Part shown: piece after piece, positions 55,524 to 63,864 of the stretch | Layout: every line of letters starts with the position of its first letter | How positions within the stretch are numbered: the stretch's first letter is position 1 | Assembly (NCBI RefSeq): GCF_022968395.1 | Contig: NZ_JALJQZ010000001.1 | Location: 1 to 64,000, forward strand | Direction of reading: 5' to 3' | DNA: 64,000 bases | Origin: Affinirhizobium lemnae | Lineage (GTDB): Bacteria > Pseudomonadota > Alphaproteobacteria > Rhizobiales > Rhizobiaceae | Position numbers and translations under genes: made by a program | The notes under the pieces: model-generated | Seen by the model: the letters and a program-made list of their open reading frames with translations, nothing else | The model's database searches: none | What the model was told of the DNA's origin: nothing

Positions 55524-55625
55524 ATGAACATACATCTCAACTTGCCCGCACTCACATTCGGTTGCCTCCTCTTGTGTGCAATCGGTCTGCGTATCGGGAT
55601 CTGGATGGTCGCTCCGGGCGCTTGA
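55524..55625 (+). CDS. 33-residue single-pass membrane peptide
   Basis: Reads MNIHLNLPALTFG... then a hydrophobic stretch (LLLCAIGLRIGIWMV) and ends APGA. GAGGATGGGAAG supplies a ribosome-binding site. Candidate small membrane protein, short enough to be missed by gene callers. The palindrome directly upstream suggests dedicated control. The remainder of the 55404-55772 gap holds only that palindrome and a palindromic repeat. Confidence 0.5.
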   Translation: MNIHLNLPALTFGCLLLCAIGLRIGIWMVAPGA

Positions 55626-55635
55626 GCCCGAAGCC

Positions 55636-55741
55636 AAAGCATGTCGCTCAAAAGTGTGCAGCGGTTTTGCGATAACGACATGCGTCAAAACAAAGAGTTA
55701 GAGCGTCAGGAGCGAATCTTAAAGATCGCGATGAGCTCTAG
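55636..55741 (+). repeat. Rhizobial intergenic palindromic repeat, copy 2
   Basis: AAAGCATGTCGCTCAAAAGTG, GCAGCGGTTTTGCGATAACG, then ACATGCGTCAAAACAAAGAGTTAGAGCG, extended by AGCGAATCTTAAAGATCGCGATGAGCTCTAG. This is the fullest of the three copies and holds the GCATGTCG/CGACATGC inverted pair. A common intergenic element in rhizobia. Confidence 0.8.
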
Positions 55742-55772
55742 ATCGACGTCAGGCCATGAAGGCTGTTTCAAG

Positions 55773-56267
55773 TCAGGCAGACAGGACCATCGCCCAGTAT
55801 GTGCGATTTGTGGATGGCGAGCGTGCCACGGCGACACCGACACGACTGTAACTGCCGAGCATGTTTTGAAAGTGCTTGGGTGAATCGATCCAGGCCTGCA
55901 CAGCTTCCGTGACCGTGGTTTGACCGCTTGCAATGTTTTCGGCGGCGGGCAAGGGCACGTCATTGCGCTTCATCCGCGCGCCATAATCATCCCCAAAGCC
56001 AATGAGATGGCTCATCTGGTTGGCTTTCGCCATGCGCACAGCCTGCTCTGCCGCCGCCCGTCCCGTGGGCACGCTTGCAGACAGGGGCGAAAGGCCATGC
56101 TTCTTTCGCAACTCATTGACCAGTGGCAGCGCGGCCCTGGTATCGTCCGTCGCGCCATCGACTTTTGCTGGGCCGGTGGTCGTTACGCATCCGGCTGTCA
56201 CGAGAAGCGCACTGCCGGAAAGCAGCAGGAATCCACGGCGGGAATTTGATACGAGATTCGGTGTCAT
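55773..56267 (-). CDS. CAP-domain (SCP/YkwD) lipoprotein
   Basis: 164 residues. The N-terminus has a twin-arginine-like NSRRGFLLLSG and a lipobox (LVTAGC), so export may be by Tat with lipid anchoring. The CAP fold follows: LPLVNELRKKHGLSPLSAS, MSHLIGFGDDYGARM, AAENIASGQTTVTEAVQAWIDSPKHFQNMLGSYSRVGVA, including His and Glu residues of the CAP cavity. Function unknown; start overlaps the upstream gene's stop by 1 base. Confidence 0.87.
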   Translation of the reverse strand: MTPNLVSNSRRGFLLLSGSALLVTAGCVTTTGPAKVDGATDDTRAALPLVNELRKKHGLSPLSASVPTGRAAAEQAVRMAKANQMSHLIGFGDDYGARMKRNDVPLPAAENIASGQTTVTEAVQAWIDSPKHFQNMLGSYSRVGVAVARSPSTNRTYWAMVLSA

Positions 56268-56533
56268 TAGCGTCTGTAGCTGAAAATACGCAGGAGAATG
56301 AAGGCTGGTATGACGATGACCGCACCGGCGATCAGGTAATCACCAACGGCGCCCAGCGCATGGAATCCGCGATACCAGAGGTCCAGAACCAGATTTCGGA
56401 TGCCATAAACAATGTCCCATGGATGGAGATCGAACATCGCCATGACAAAGCCCACGACGAGAGACACGACAATCAGTTTTACGACTGTGCGGGCAGGCGA
56501 ATCGCCCAGCATTCGGTTCATCTGATCAGACAT
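56267..56533 (-). CDS. Small two-helix membrane protein (DUF6460-like)
   Basis: 88 residues. MSDQMNRMLGDSPARTVVKLIVVSLVVGFVMAMF gives one membrane helix, and LIAGAVIVIPAFILLRIF a second. The DUF6460 label is from memory. Its stop overlaps the CAP lipoprotein start, so the two are translationally coupled and may act together at the envelope. The ATG at 56533 is preferred to a long upstream extension. Confidence 0.7.
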   Translation of the reverse strand: MSDQMNRMLGDSPARTVVKLIVVSLVVGFVMAMFDLHPWDIVYGIRNLVLDLWYRGFHALGAVGDYLIAGAVIVIPAFILLRIFSYRR

Positions 56534-56679
56534 TCCTGGCCCTCTAAGCATGTATGGACCCAGCAGACATAGTTTCGCACATGTCCAGCCGCAAGTTTCG
56601 AGGCAGCCCATCCGATAGAACTTGAGTTTTTTTGTGGCTTGGTTCAGATGCCGCAAATGCAACGAGCCGGTTTCAAGTC

Positions 56680-57615
56680 ATGAGCGCCAACCAGTTTTCT
56701 TCCGGTGATGTTATTGCCGATCGGCGCGCCGATTATGCCCGGATGCTGGCGGAAAGCGGCGATCATGCCGCAGCCGCCGAACTCTTCGAGCAGGCTCTCG
56801 AAATCGCACCCGATTGGACAGCGGGCTGGCTGTTGGCCGGAGAAGCTCATCAGAAAGCTGGTGCGCGCGAAGCGGCAATCGCTGCATTCGAGCAGGTGAT
56901 GAAAAGGGACGCGCAAGGCCTGTTCGGCGCAAGTCTGAAACTCGCAGCGCTTGGCGCCACGCCCGCGCCGGACGCACCGCCCTCCGCCTATGTCGAGGGG
57001 CTGTTTGACGACTACGCCGATCGCTTCGAGATGTCGCTGGTCGAGAAGCTGAATTATTCGGTGCCAGCCAAGCTGTTTGCACTTGTCCAATCCCATGGAC
57101 CGTTCGATTTGACTGTCGATCTCGGTTGCGGCACCGGTCTCTTTGGTGTCGAAATCGCATCAGGCACGGCCAGGCTCGAAGGTTTCGACCTTTCAGCCAA
57201 TATGCTGGCAAAGGCCGAGGAAAAGGGCATCTACCGCCATCTCGGCCAGGCAGATCTCTCTCGCACGGATGCGGATACATCGCTCTTCAGCGAGGACCGG
57301 CCACGCCATCGTGCCGATCTCGTCTCGGCGGCCGATGTGTTGATGTATCTTGGAAATCTGGATGTCCCGTTCGCGCTGGCTGATGAACTGCTGAAACCTC
57401 GCGGTCTTTTCGCTTTTTCCGTCGAAGATGCTGGCAGTTCTACGGACGGCTTCGTCCTGCAGCAATCACTCCGCTACGCGCATACGCAAAGCTACATCGA
57501 GACACTTCTGGCAAGCCATGGTTTTGATCTCGTGGCCTTGTCTCGTACGGATATTCGAATGGATGCCGGAAAACCGGTGCACGGCATCCTTTTTCTTGCG
57601 CGCAAACGCGCCTGA
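56680..57615 (+). CDS. TPR-containing SAM-dependent methyltransferase
   Basis: 311 residues from the ATG at 56680. Residues ~10-85 form about two TPR units (YARMLAESGDHAAAAELFEQALEIAPDWTAGWLLAGEAHQKAG). A class I methyltransferase domain follows with motif I TVDLGCGTGLFGVEIA and acidic loop EGFDLSANMLAKAEEKG. Substrate unknown; similar proteins are annotated as contractile/TPR methyltransferases. A stand-alone gene between divergent and codirectional neighbours. Confidence 0.85.
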   Translation: MSANQFSSGDVIADRRADYARMLAESGDHAAAAELFEQALEIAPDWTAGWLLAGEAHQKAGAREAAIAAFEQVMKRDAQGLFGASLKLAALGATPAPDAPPSAYVEGLFDDYADRFEMSLVEKLNYSVPAKLFALVQSHGPFDLTVDLGCGTGLFGVEIASGTARLEGFDLSANMLAKAEEKGIYRHLGQADLSRTDADTSLFSEDRPRHRADLVSAADVLMYLGNLDVPFALADELLKPRGLFAFSVEDAGSSTDGFVLQQSLRYAHTQSYIETLLASHGFDLVALSRTDIRMDAGKPVHGILFLARKRA

Positions 57616-57721
57616 TTTGTGCGATTCTTGTCTTTTGCGTCAGGAGTGCTGTCCTATCTTGATTTCGTAAATGCTGCGGCGCACAATCGAAGCGTCGGGG
57701 CAGATAGACGGGGACTTCGGG

Positions 57722-58357
57722 ATGGCGCAGAAGATGGCATTGGGTTTCTACAGCACGGATCCGGCGCGTCACACACTTGCGGAAGATAGCCAGGGTCTCA
57801 TTTGCGGTGCATTGATTTCTGCGCTCGGGTTTTACCTGTTGAATCGTGTCGGCCTGCTCACAGGCGGAACGGCGGGCGTTGCTTTTCTGCTTCACTACGT
57901 ACTCAACATCTCGTTCGGCCTTCTGTTCTTCATCGTCAATCTTCCCTTCTACTGGCTGTGCTTCAAGCGATTGGGCTTTGCCTTTTCTGCTAAGACCTTC
58001 ATTGCCATCGGGCTGGTGTCGATCATGACCGAGCTTGAGCAACGCTATCTGTTGATAGGATATCTGCATCCCTTCTGGGGCGCGCTAATGGGCGGTCTTT
58101 TGCTTGGTTTCGGCTTGCTGGCTCTTTATCGCCATCGCGCAAGCCTTGGTGGCGTTGGCATTCTGGCAATATATATTCAGGAGCGTTTCGGCATCCAGGC
58201 GGGCCTCATTCAGCTGGCATTCGATGCCTGCGTCATGGCGGCGGCCTTTCTGCTGCTTGAACCGGGCATTGTTCTCTGGTCCATTGTCGGCGCGGTGGTT
58301 CTCAATCTGTTTCTGGCGATCAATCACCGGTCGGATCGCTATATCGTGGTACGCTGA
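57722..58357 (+). CDS. YitT-family membrane protein, first of a tandem pair
   Basis: 211 residues from the ATG at 57722, or 228 from an ATG at 57671. About five to six membrane helices with LLTGGTAGVAFLLHY, FFIVNLPFYWLCFKRLGFAF and LYRHRASLGGVGILAIYIQ, the YitT/DUF161 hallmarks. The protein aligns end to end with its downstream neighbour. The stop overlaps the next ATG by 1 base. Substrate of this family is not established. Confidence 0.85.
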   Translation: MAQKMALGFYSTDPARHTLAEDSQGLICGALISALGFYLLNRVGLLTGGTAGVAFLLHYVLNISFGLLFFIVNLPFYWLCFKRLGFAFSAKTFIAIGLVSIMTELEQRYLLIGYLHPFWGALMGGLLLGFGLLALYRHRASLGGVGILAIYIQERFGIQAGLIQLAFDACVMAAAFLLLEPGIVLWSIVGAVVLNLFLAINHRSDRYIVVR

Positions 58358-59001
58358 TGGTGAATGTAAGCGAAGGCAAGACTCCGGTCGGGTTCTGGGC
58401 ATCCAGCACGGATCGCCATTCCATCATCGAGGATATGCAGGGCGTCGTTGCCGGGTCCATGCTCGCAGCACTGGGCGTAACACTTCTCTCGGCTGCCCAT
58501 TTGCTGATCGGAGGCACAGCGGGTCTGGGCTTCCTGCTTCGATACTCCACGGGCTTCAGCTTTGGCGTGGTCTTCTTCGCGCTTAACCTTCCCTTCTACT
58601 GGCTGGCTTACAAGCGTCTGGGCTTTGCCTTTACGATCAAGACCTTCGCGGCCGTCGCCCTGACCTCCGTGTTGACGGAAGTGCTGCCTTCTCTCATTCC
58701 GATCGCTGGCATCGATCCGCTCGTTGCCGCGCTGTTCGGCGGACTTCTCATCGGAACCGGCATGCTCGCTTTGTTTCGCCATCGTGCAAGCCTCGGCGGT
58801 TTCGGCATTCTCGCGCTTTACCTACAGGACCGGCTTGGCTGGCGTGCTGGCTTCGTGCAATTGGGGCTCGATCTTGCCGTTCTGGCGCTGGCCTTTCTGG
58901 TTGCCACACCCTTCGTCATCCTGTGCTCGATCCTTGCGGCGGTGACATTGAACCTGACGCTTGCCATCAATCACCGCACCGACCGGTATATAGTCCGATA
59001 G
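58357..59001 (+). CDS. YitT-family membrane protein, second of a tandem pair
   Basis: 214 residues, clear paralogue of the preceding gene: LLIGGTAGLGFLLRY, FFALNLPFYWLAYKRLGFAF, LFRHRASLGGFGILALYLQ, and the same ending (LAINHRTDRYIVR). Tight translational coupling suggests the two form a heteromeric membrane complex. An 11-bp terminator stem overlaps the stop codon. Confidence 0.85.
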   Translation: MVNVSEGKTPVGFWASSTDRHSIIEDMQGVVAGSMLAALGVTLLSAAHLLIGGTAGLGFLLRYSTGFSFGVVFFALNLPFYWLAYKRLGFAFTIKTFAAVALTSVLTEVLPSLIPIAGIDPLVAALFGGLLIGTGMLALFRHRASLGGFGILALYLQDRLGWRAGFVQLGLDLAVLALAFLVATPFVILCSILAAVTLNLTLAINHRTDRYIVR

Positions 59002-59027
59002 AGCGTTCCCGGCTGAAACGCTCTATC
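58997..59027 (+). terminator. Terminator of the yitT pair
   Basis: GATAGAGCGTT/AACGCTCTATC, perfect 11-bp stem followed by CTTTGTTTT. The left arm includes the TAG stop of the second gene. Confidence 0.85.
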
Positions 59028-59125
59028 CTTTGTTTTCCGCAATTCCGGACGCAAAACCGCCTCTCACTTTGCTGGAATTGCTCTGACCCCTTCTTTTTCA
59101 CGCGGAAATCATTACTTCTGACCGC

Positions 59126-61660
59126 GTGGAAAAGACCTTGGCCGATTATCAGAACGCCCTGCCGGACCTCCTGCCTCGTCCCTTCCTGAAATGGTTCGGC
59201 GAGAAAGGATGGTCGCCGCGTGCGCATCAGCTGGAATTGCTTGCACGTTCGGTGTCGGGCGAGAATATGTTGCTGATTGCACCAACTGGTGCAGGTAAGA
59301 CGCTTGCCGGATTTCTACCCTCGCTGACCGACTTGACCCGGCGTGGCCAACTCCCGCCGGGGTCGCCCTTTGTGGGTGTCCACACCCTCTACATCTCGCC
59401 GCTGAAGGCGCTGGCGGTCGATATCGAGCGCAACCTCATGAAGCCGGTTTCCGAAATGGGGCTTCCGGTGTCTATCGAGAACCGTACGGGAGATACGCCG
59501 CAGGCCAAGCGCCAGCGTCAGAAGACGAACCCGCCGGATATTTTGCTGACGACCCCCGAGCAACTGGCCTTGCTTCTCGCCAACAAGGAAGCGGAGCGCT
59601 TCTTCAAGGATCTGAAATATGTGGTTCTTGATGAACTGCACTCGCTGGTGACATCGAAGCGCGGCCACCTGCTGTCGCTTGGTCTGGCCCGGTTGAGGCG
59701 ACACGCGCCCGGTCTTCGCACCATCGGGCTCTCGGCCACGGTTTCCGATCCCATGGATCTGAGGCGTTGGCTTGTCCCGCAGACTACGCCGCAGGATGAT
59801 GGGCCGGAAGCACCGGCCGGTCTTGTGCATGTGACGGGCGGCGCGGCACCGGACATCACCATCATGACGACGGAGGACCGCATACCCTGGTCTGGACACG
59901 TTGCGACCTATGCCATTCCGGCCGTCTATGAAGAAATCCGGAAGCACAAGACGACGCTGATTTTCGTCAATACGCGCTTTCAGGCTGAGCTCCTGTTTCA
60001 GGAGCTTTGGACCATCAACGAAGATAATTTGCCGATCGCGTTGCATCATGGCTCTCTCGATGCGGGACAGAGGCGCAAGGTGGAAGCTGCCATGAGCGCG
60101 AACAGACTGCGCGCGGTGGTGGCGACCTCGACGCTAGACATGGGACTTGATTGGGGCGATGTGGATCTGGTGGTGCATGTCGGCGCGCCAAAGGGTGCAT
60201 CCCGTCTGGCGCAGCGCATCGGTCGTTCAAACCACCGGATGGACGAGCCGTCAAAAGCGATCCTTGTGCCTGCCAATCGTTTCGAGGTCATGGAATGTCA
60301 GGCCGCGCTCGATGCCAATTATATCGGTGCACAGGATACGCCGCCCGTTGGGGAAGGCGCGCTTGATGTTTTGGCCCAGCACGTTCTTGGCATGGCCTGC
60401 GCCGAACCCTTCGATGCCTTGGAGCTCTACGACGAAATCACCAGCGCTTCACCCTATTCTGGGCTCACCTGGGAGCTGTTCGAGCGTATCGTTGATTTCG
60501 TGGCGACCGGCGGCTATGCGCTGCGCACCTATGAACGCTATGCCAAGATCCGCAAGACAAAGGAGGGCCGCTGGCGCGTTTCCAATCCGCAGGTCGCCCA
60601 GCAGTATCGGATGAACCTCGGTACGATTGTGGAGGCAACAGAGTTGAACGTGCGCCTCGTCAAGCGCAACCAGTTGGGTTCAGTCGGGCGCGGCGGTATG
60701 TCGCTTGGCAAGGTCGAGGAATATTTTCTGGAGCAATTGGTGCAGGGCGATACCTTCCTGTTTGCGGGCAAGGTACTGCGTTTCGAGGGTATTCGGGAGA
60801 ACGAATGCCTTGTCACCAATGCCTTTTCGCTGGATCCCAAGATCCCGGCCTATGCGGGCGGCAGGTTCCCCTTGTCCACCTATCTTGCCGATCAGGTGCG
60901 GGCCATGCTGGCTGATCCGTCCCGCTGGCATGTGCTTCCTGATCAGGTGCGGGACTGGCTGGCAATCCAGCGCGACAAATCCATGCTTCCGGCGCGTGAC
61001 GAGCTTCTGATCGAGACCTTCCCACGCGGAAACCGCTTCTTCATGGTCGCCTACTGCTTCGAGGGTCGGCTTGCGCACCAGACGCTGGGCATGCTTTTGA
61101 CACGGCGGCTGGAGCGGGCAGGAGCAAGGCCGCTCGGCTTCGTGGCGAATGACTATGCGCTGGCCATCTGGTCGTTGAACGATATGGGCGGCATGATCGA
61201 GAGCCGTCGCCTCTCGCTCGGTGATTTGTTCGACGAGGACATGCTGGGCGATGATCTGGAGGCATGGCTGGACGAGAGCTTCATGCTGAAGCGCACGTTC
61301 CGGCAATGCGCAGTGATTTCAGGCCTGATCGAGCGCCGGCATCCGGGCAAGGAAAAGACGGGGCGGCAGGTCACCGTTTCGACCGATCTCATCTATGATG
61401 TTTTGCGCAGCCATGAGCCGGATCACATTCTGCTGGAAGCGACGCGGCGCGATGCCGCATCGGGTCTTTTGGATATCGGGCGTCTTGGCGCTATGCTGGC
61501 ACGAATCAAGGGGCATGTGATTCACCGCCCGCTGGAGCGCGTATCCCCGCTCGCCATTCCGGTGATGCTGGAAATCGGCCGCGAGCCGGTTGCCGGCGAG
61601 GCGCAGGACTACGTGCTGGAAGAGGCGGCGGATGACCTGATTGCCGAGGCCATGGCGTGA
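59126..61660 (+). CDS. Lhr-type, ligase-associated DExH DNA helicase
   Basis: 844 residues from a GTG start. Superfamily 2 helicase motifs: LIAPTGAGKTLAGFLPSL (I), YISPLKALAVD (Ia), VVLDELHSL (II), IGLSATVSDP (III), LDMGLDWGDVDLVVHVGAPKGASRLAQRIGRSNHR (V/VI), then the Lhr winged-helix and C-terminal region. It is the helicase of the ligase-associated DNA repair set; the partner PdeM follows 18 bp downstream. The ATP-dependent ligase and exonuclease of that set are not in this window. Confidence 0.93.
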   Translation: MEKTLADYQNALPDLLPRPFLKWFGEKGWSPRAHQLELLARSVSGENMLLIAPTGAGKTLAGFLPSLTDLTRRGQLPPGSPFVGVHTLYISPLKALAVDIERNLMKPVSEMGLPVSIENRTGDTPQAKRQRQKTNPPDILLTTPEQLALLLANKEAERFFKDLKYVVLDELHSLVTSKRGHLLSLGLARLRRHAPGLRTIGLSATVSDPMDLRRWLVPQTTPQDDGPEAPAGLVHVTGGAAPDITIMTTEDRIPWSGHVATYAIPAVYEEIRKHKTTLIFVNTRFQAELLFQELWTINEDNLPIALHHGSLDAGQRRKVEAAMSANRLRAVVATSTLDMGLDWGDVDLVVHVGAPKGASRLAQRIGRSNHRMDEPSKAILVPANRFEVMECQAALDANYIGAQDTPPVGEGALDVLAQHVLGMACAEPFDALELYDEITSASPYSGLTWELFERIVDFVATGGYALRTYERYAKIRKTKEGRWRVSNPQVAQQYRMNLGTIVEATELNVRLVKRNQLGSVGRGGMSLGKVEEYFLEQLVQGDTFLFAGKVLRFEGIRENECLVTNAFSLDPKIPAYAGGRFPLSTYLADQVRAMLADPSRWHVLPDQVRDWLAIQRDKSMLPARDELLIETFPRGNRFFMVAYCFEGRLAHQTLGMLLTRRLERAGARPLGFVANDYALAIWSLNDMGGMIESRRLSLGDLFDEDMLGDDLEAWLDESFMLKRTFRQCAVISGLIERRHPGKEKTGRQVTVSTDLIYDVLRSHEPDHILLEATRRDAASGLLDIGRLGAMLARIKGHVIHRPLERVSPLAIPVMLEIGREPVAGEAQDYVLEEAADDLIAEAMA

Positions 61661-61678
61661 GGCAGCCCTCACGGGTAG

Positions 61679-62413
61679 ATGAGAATGATGAATTACAGAA
61701 TGGCGCTCGCCGCGTCACAGACAGCCGGTCCGGTGGCCAGTGCGGAAATCATGATCAATGGCGTCGCCGCGCATTGCGACCCGCTGGGCGCGCTGTATCT
61801 GCCGGATCTATCCTGCCTTGTCGTCTCGGATCTGCATCTGGAGAAGGGCGCTGCCTTCGCGCGTCGCGGCATGATGCTGCCGCCTTATGATACGCTGGCA
61901 ACTCTCAATCTGCTCTCCGCCGTCATTGCTAGATATGATCCCAAAACAGTGATTTCGCTGGGGGATAATTTTCACGACAGGCGTGGCTCGGAACTCATGC
62001 CCGCAGCATTCCGCGAAACGATCGGCGTGCTCGCCCGCGGACGTGACTGGATCTGGATCAATGGCAACCATGATCCGGACGGCATTTTCGATCTGCCCGG
62101 CCAGTCCCTGGACGAGCTTTTGTTGTCCGGGCTTGTTTTCCGGCACGAGCCAAGCCTGATTGCAGGACGGGGCGAAGTCGCTGGCCACCTGCACCCTTCC
62201 GCCACCGTCGCGCGTCGCGGCAAATATGTCCGCCGCGCATGCTTTGCCACCGACGGCGCGCGTCTCGTCATGCCTGCCTTCGGCGTGCTCACAGGCGGGC
62301 TGGATCTCAAGCACCGTGCCATGCACGGCCTGTTCGATCATGCGGCACTGATCGCACACCTCTTGGGACGCGATCGCATCTACTCGGTCCGTTTCGGTAA
62401 TCTCATCGGCTGA
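61679..62413 (+). CDS. pdeM: PdeM, ligase-associated DNA-repair metallo-endonuclease
   Basis: 244 residues of the calcineurin-like phosphoesterase fold: LVVSDLHLEKG, VISLGDNFHDRRGS, WINGNHDPD and VAGHLHPSA carry the two-metal site. It works with the Lhr-type helicase upstream. The first Met (61679) and Met at 61688 are both possible. Confidence 0.9.
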   Translation: MRMMNYRMALAASQTAGPVASAEIMINGVAAHCDPLGALYLPDLSCLVVSDLHLEKGAAFARRGMMLPPYDTLATLNLLSAVIARYDPKTVISLGDNFHDRRGSELMPAAFRETIGVLARGRDWIWINGNHDPDGIFDLPGQSLDELLLSGLVFRHEPSLIAGRGEVAGHLHPSATVARRGKYVRRACFATDGARLVMPAFGVLTGGLDLKHRAMHGLFDHAALIAHLLGRDRIYSVRFGNLIG

Positions 62414-63133
62414 TTACCGCGTTACTTTCGCAAAGCCCTTGGCGAGAATTGGGCCTGTGGGTCGACCGGTCGGCGATCCGCCTGCCGGCTCAAGCGTGAT
62501 CTCGTACAACTGCGCATCCTTGGGCGCCGGGAGGCTTGGCGGAACAAGCCTTGCAGACCGGGCCTGGGGCAGTAACCCCATGGAAACGGGTCCGGTCTCC
62601 TTGCTCGGGAGCGTCCAGACCTGCATCGTCCGGTCTCCTGGCACGGAAACATCCGCCAGAAGGCGCACCACGGCTCGCTCGGTGCCGAAATCTTCGACAA
62701 CGGCCTGAACCTCGCCTGTTTCATTCACCAGCACTGCGACGACCAGCGGCTCGGCTGTTCGTGTCAGGTTCCAGCCAAGGGCAACCGCCAGAACCAGGCT
62801 GGCAGCGAGGCCTGCAAAACTTGTGACACGCCAGAAACCTTCATTCTGGATCGAGCGATTGTCGTTCGCGATATCGGGCTCAACCTCGGTTGTCTGCTCC
62901 GACGGCACCCGTTGTTGAAGATCTCTCTCGATCCTTGTCCAAAGATCGTGCGAAACCTCTGCAGGTTCGGCTGTCATATCCAGCGGAAGAAAACGCTCGC
63001 GCGATTGTGCCACGGCTCGCCGCAGAGCGACGTTGCGCTCCAGCTCGGCCTCCACGGTCTTCATGTCAGCAGGCTCAAGCAGTCCCAGAACATAGTCGTC
63101 GGCAACAGCATCCGGCTTGGTCAGATCAATCAT
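62414..63133 (-). CDS. Membrane anti-sigma factor (RskA family)
   Basis: 239 residues from the ATG at 63133, which overlaps the sigma-factor stop by ATGA. The N-terminal cytosolic part (VADDYVLGLLEPADMKTVEAEL) is the sigma-binding anti-sigma domain, one membrane helix lies near ~103-122, and the C-terminal RskA domain outside has TMQVWTLPSKETGPVSMGLL. Sequesters the ECF sigma factor until an envelope or redox signal releases it. Confidence 0.9.
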   Translation of the reverse strand: MIDLTKPDAVADDYVLGLLEPADMKTVEAELERNVALRRAVAQSRERFLPLDMTAEPAEVSHDLWTRIERDLQQRVPSEQTTEVEPDIANDNRSIQNEGFWRVTSFAGLAASLVLAVALGWNLTRTAEPLVVAVLVNETGEVQAVVEDFGTERAVVRLLADVSVPGDRTMQVWTLPSKETGPVSMGLLPQARSARLVPPSLPAPKDAQLYEITLEPAGGSPTGRPTGPILAKGFAKVTR

Positions 63134-63675
63134 GCCATGCACTCCCGAAGGGAGGCGAGCCCTCGGCGTATCCAGCTCTTTGTCGTGCCGAGCGGGAGTG
63201 AAAGCCGCCCGGCAATTTCGCCATGGCTGTAGCCGCCGACATAGGCCATCAGAATGCTCTTGCGCTTTTGCTCACCAAGACCCTCGAGGCAGGAGCGCAG
63301 CCGCGACGTACGATCAAGCGCTGCCCAGGCGGTCAGAACGCTTTCAGGTTGGTCGGCTTCCTGCAGGCTCTGGATCGCGTCTTCGCTGAGGAGATCCTCC
63401 CGGCTTCCGTCTCTCAGCATGTTGAGGGCGCGGTTGCGAATAATGGCATGGATCCACCCGCGTGCGCTGCCGCGATCCGGCGCATACTGATGCGCCTTGG
63501 TCCAGATCGCAATGAAACCGTCCTGGACAACTTCTTCTGCGAGGTCGCGTCGCTTCACGATTCTCTGGGCAATGGCAACGAGGCGGCCTGCTTCCGCGTC
63601 GAAGATACGCTTCAAGGCCTGCCGGTCGCCGCGCGCACATGCGCCAAGCTCTGTCCCCAAAGGATCTGCCGTCAT
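63130..63675 (-). CDS. ECF sigma factor (SigK/RpoE-like)
   Basis: 181 residues from the ATG at 63675; a TTG at 63684 is in frame. Sigma-70 region 2 is RLVAIAQRIVKRRDLAEEVVQDGFIAIWTKA; region 4 is GGYSHGEIAGRLSLPLGTTKSWIRRGLASL. Cotranslated with the RskA anti-sigma factor. The divergent DUF4394 gene and matching promoter-like inverted repeats upstream suggest it drives both itself and that gene. Confidence 0.92.
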   Translation of the reverse strand: MTADPLGTELGACARGDRQALKRIFDAEAGRLVAIAQRIVKRRDLAEEVVQDGFIAIWTKAHQYAPDRGSARGWIHAIIRNRALNMLRDGSREDLLSEDAIQSLQEADQPESVLTAWAALDRTSRLRSCLEGLGEQKRKSILMAYVGGYSHGEIAGRLSLPLGTTKSWIRRGLASLRECMA

Positions 63676-63734
63676 ATCCGCCAAGGTGTTCGTACTCCTA
63701 ATCTATTTGTATCCTAATATGGTTCTGCTGAAGA

Positions 63735-63788
63735 TTTGGATGCGAGAGGACAAAAATTTGAAAAATATTTTTTGGGTCTGCATCCAAA
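63735..63788. promoter_or_regulatory. Divergent promoter-like inverted repeats between sigma and DUF4394 genes
   Basis: TTTGGATGC (63735-63743) and GCATCCAAA (63780-63788) are perfect 9-bp inverses. In each direction the motif reads GCATCCAAA followed ~14-16 bases later by a possible -10 (GTGTCT on plus, CCATATT on minus), as expected for the -35 of an autoregulated ECF promoter. Confidence 0.5.
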
Positions 63789-63864
63789 GCCCTCACCTCC
63801 CGTGTCTCATGGTCAGGAAGCGCAAAGCGAAGCGTCTTCCCCAACCGTTGAATGGGAGAACGAG

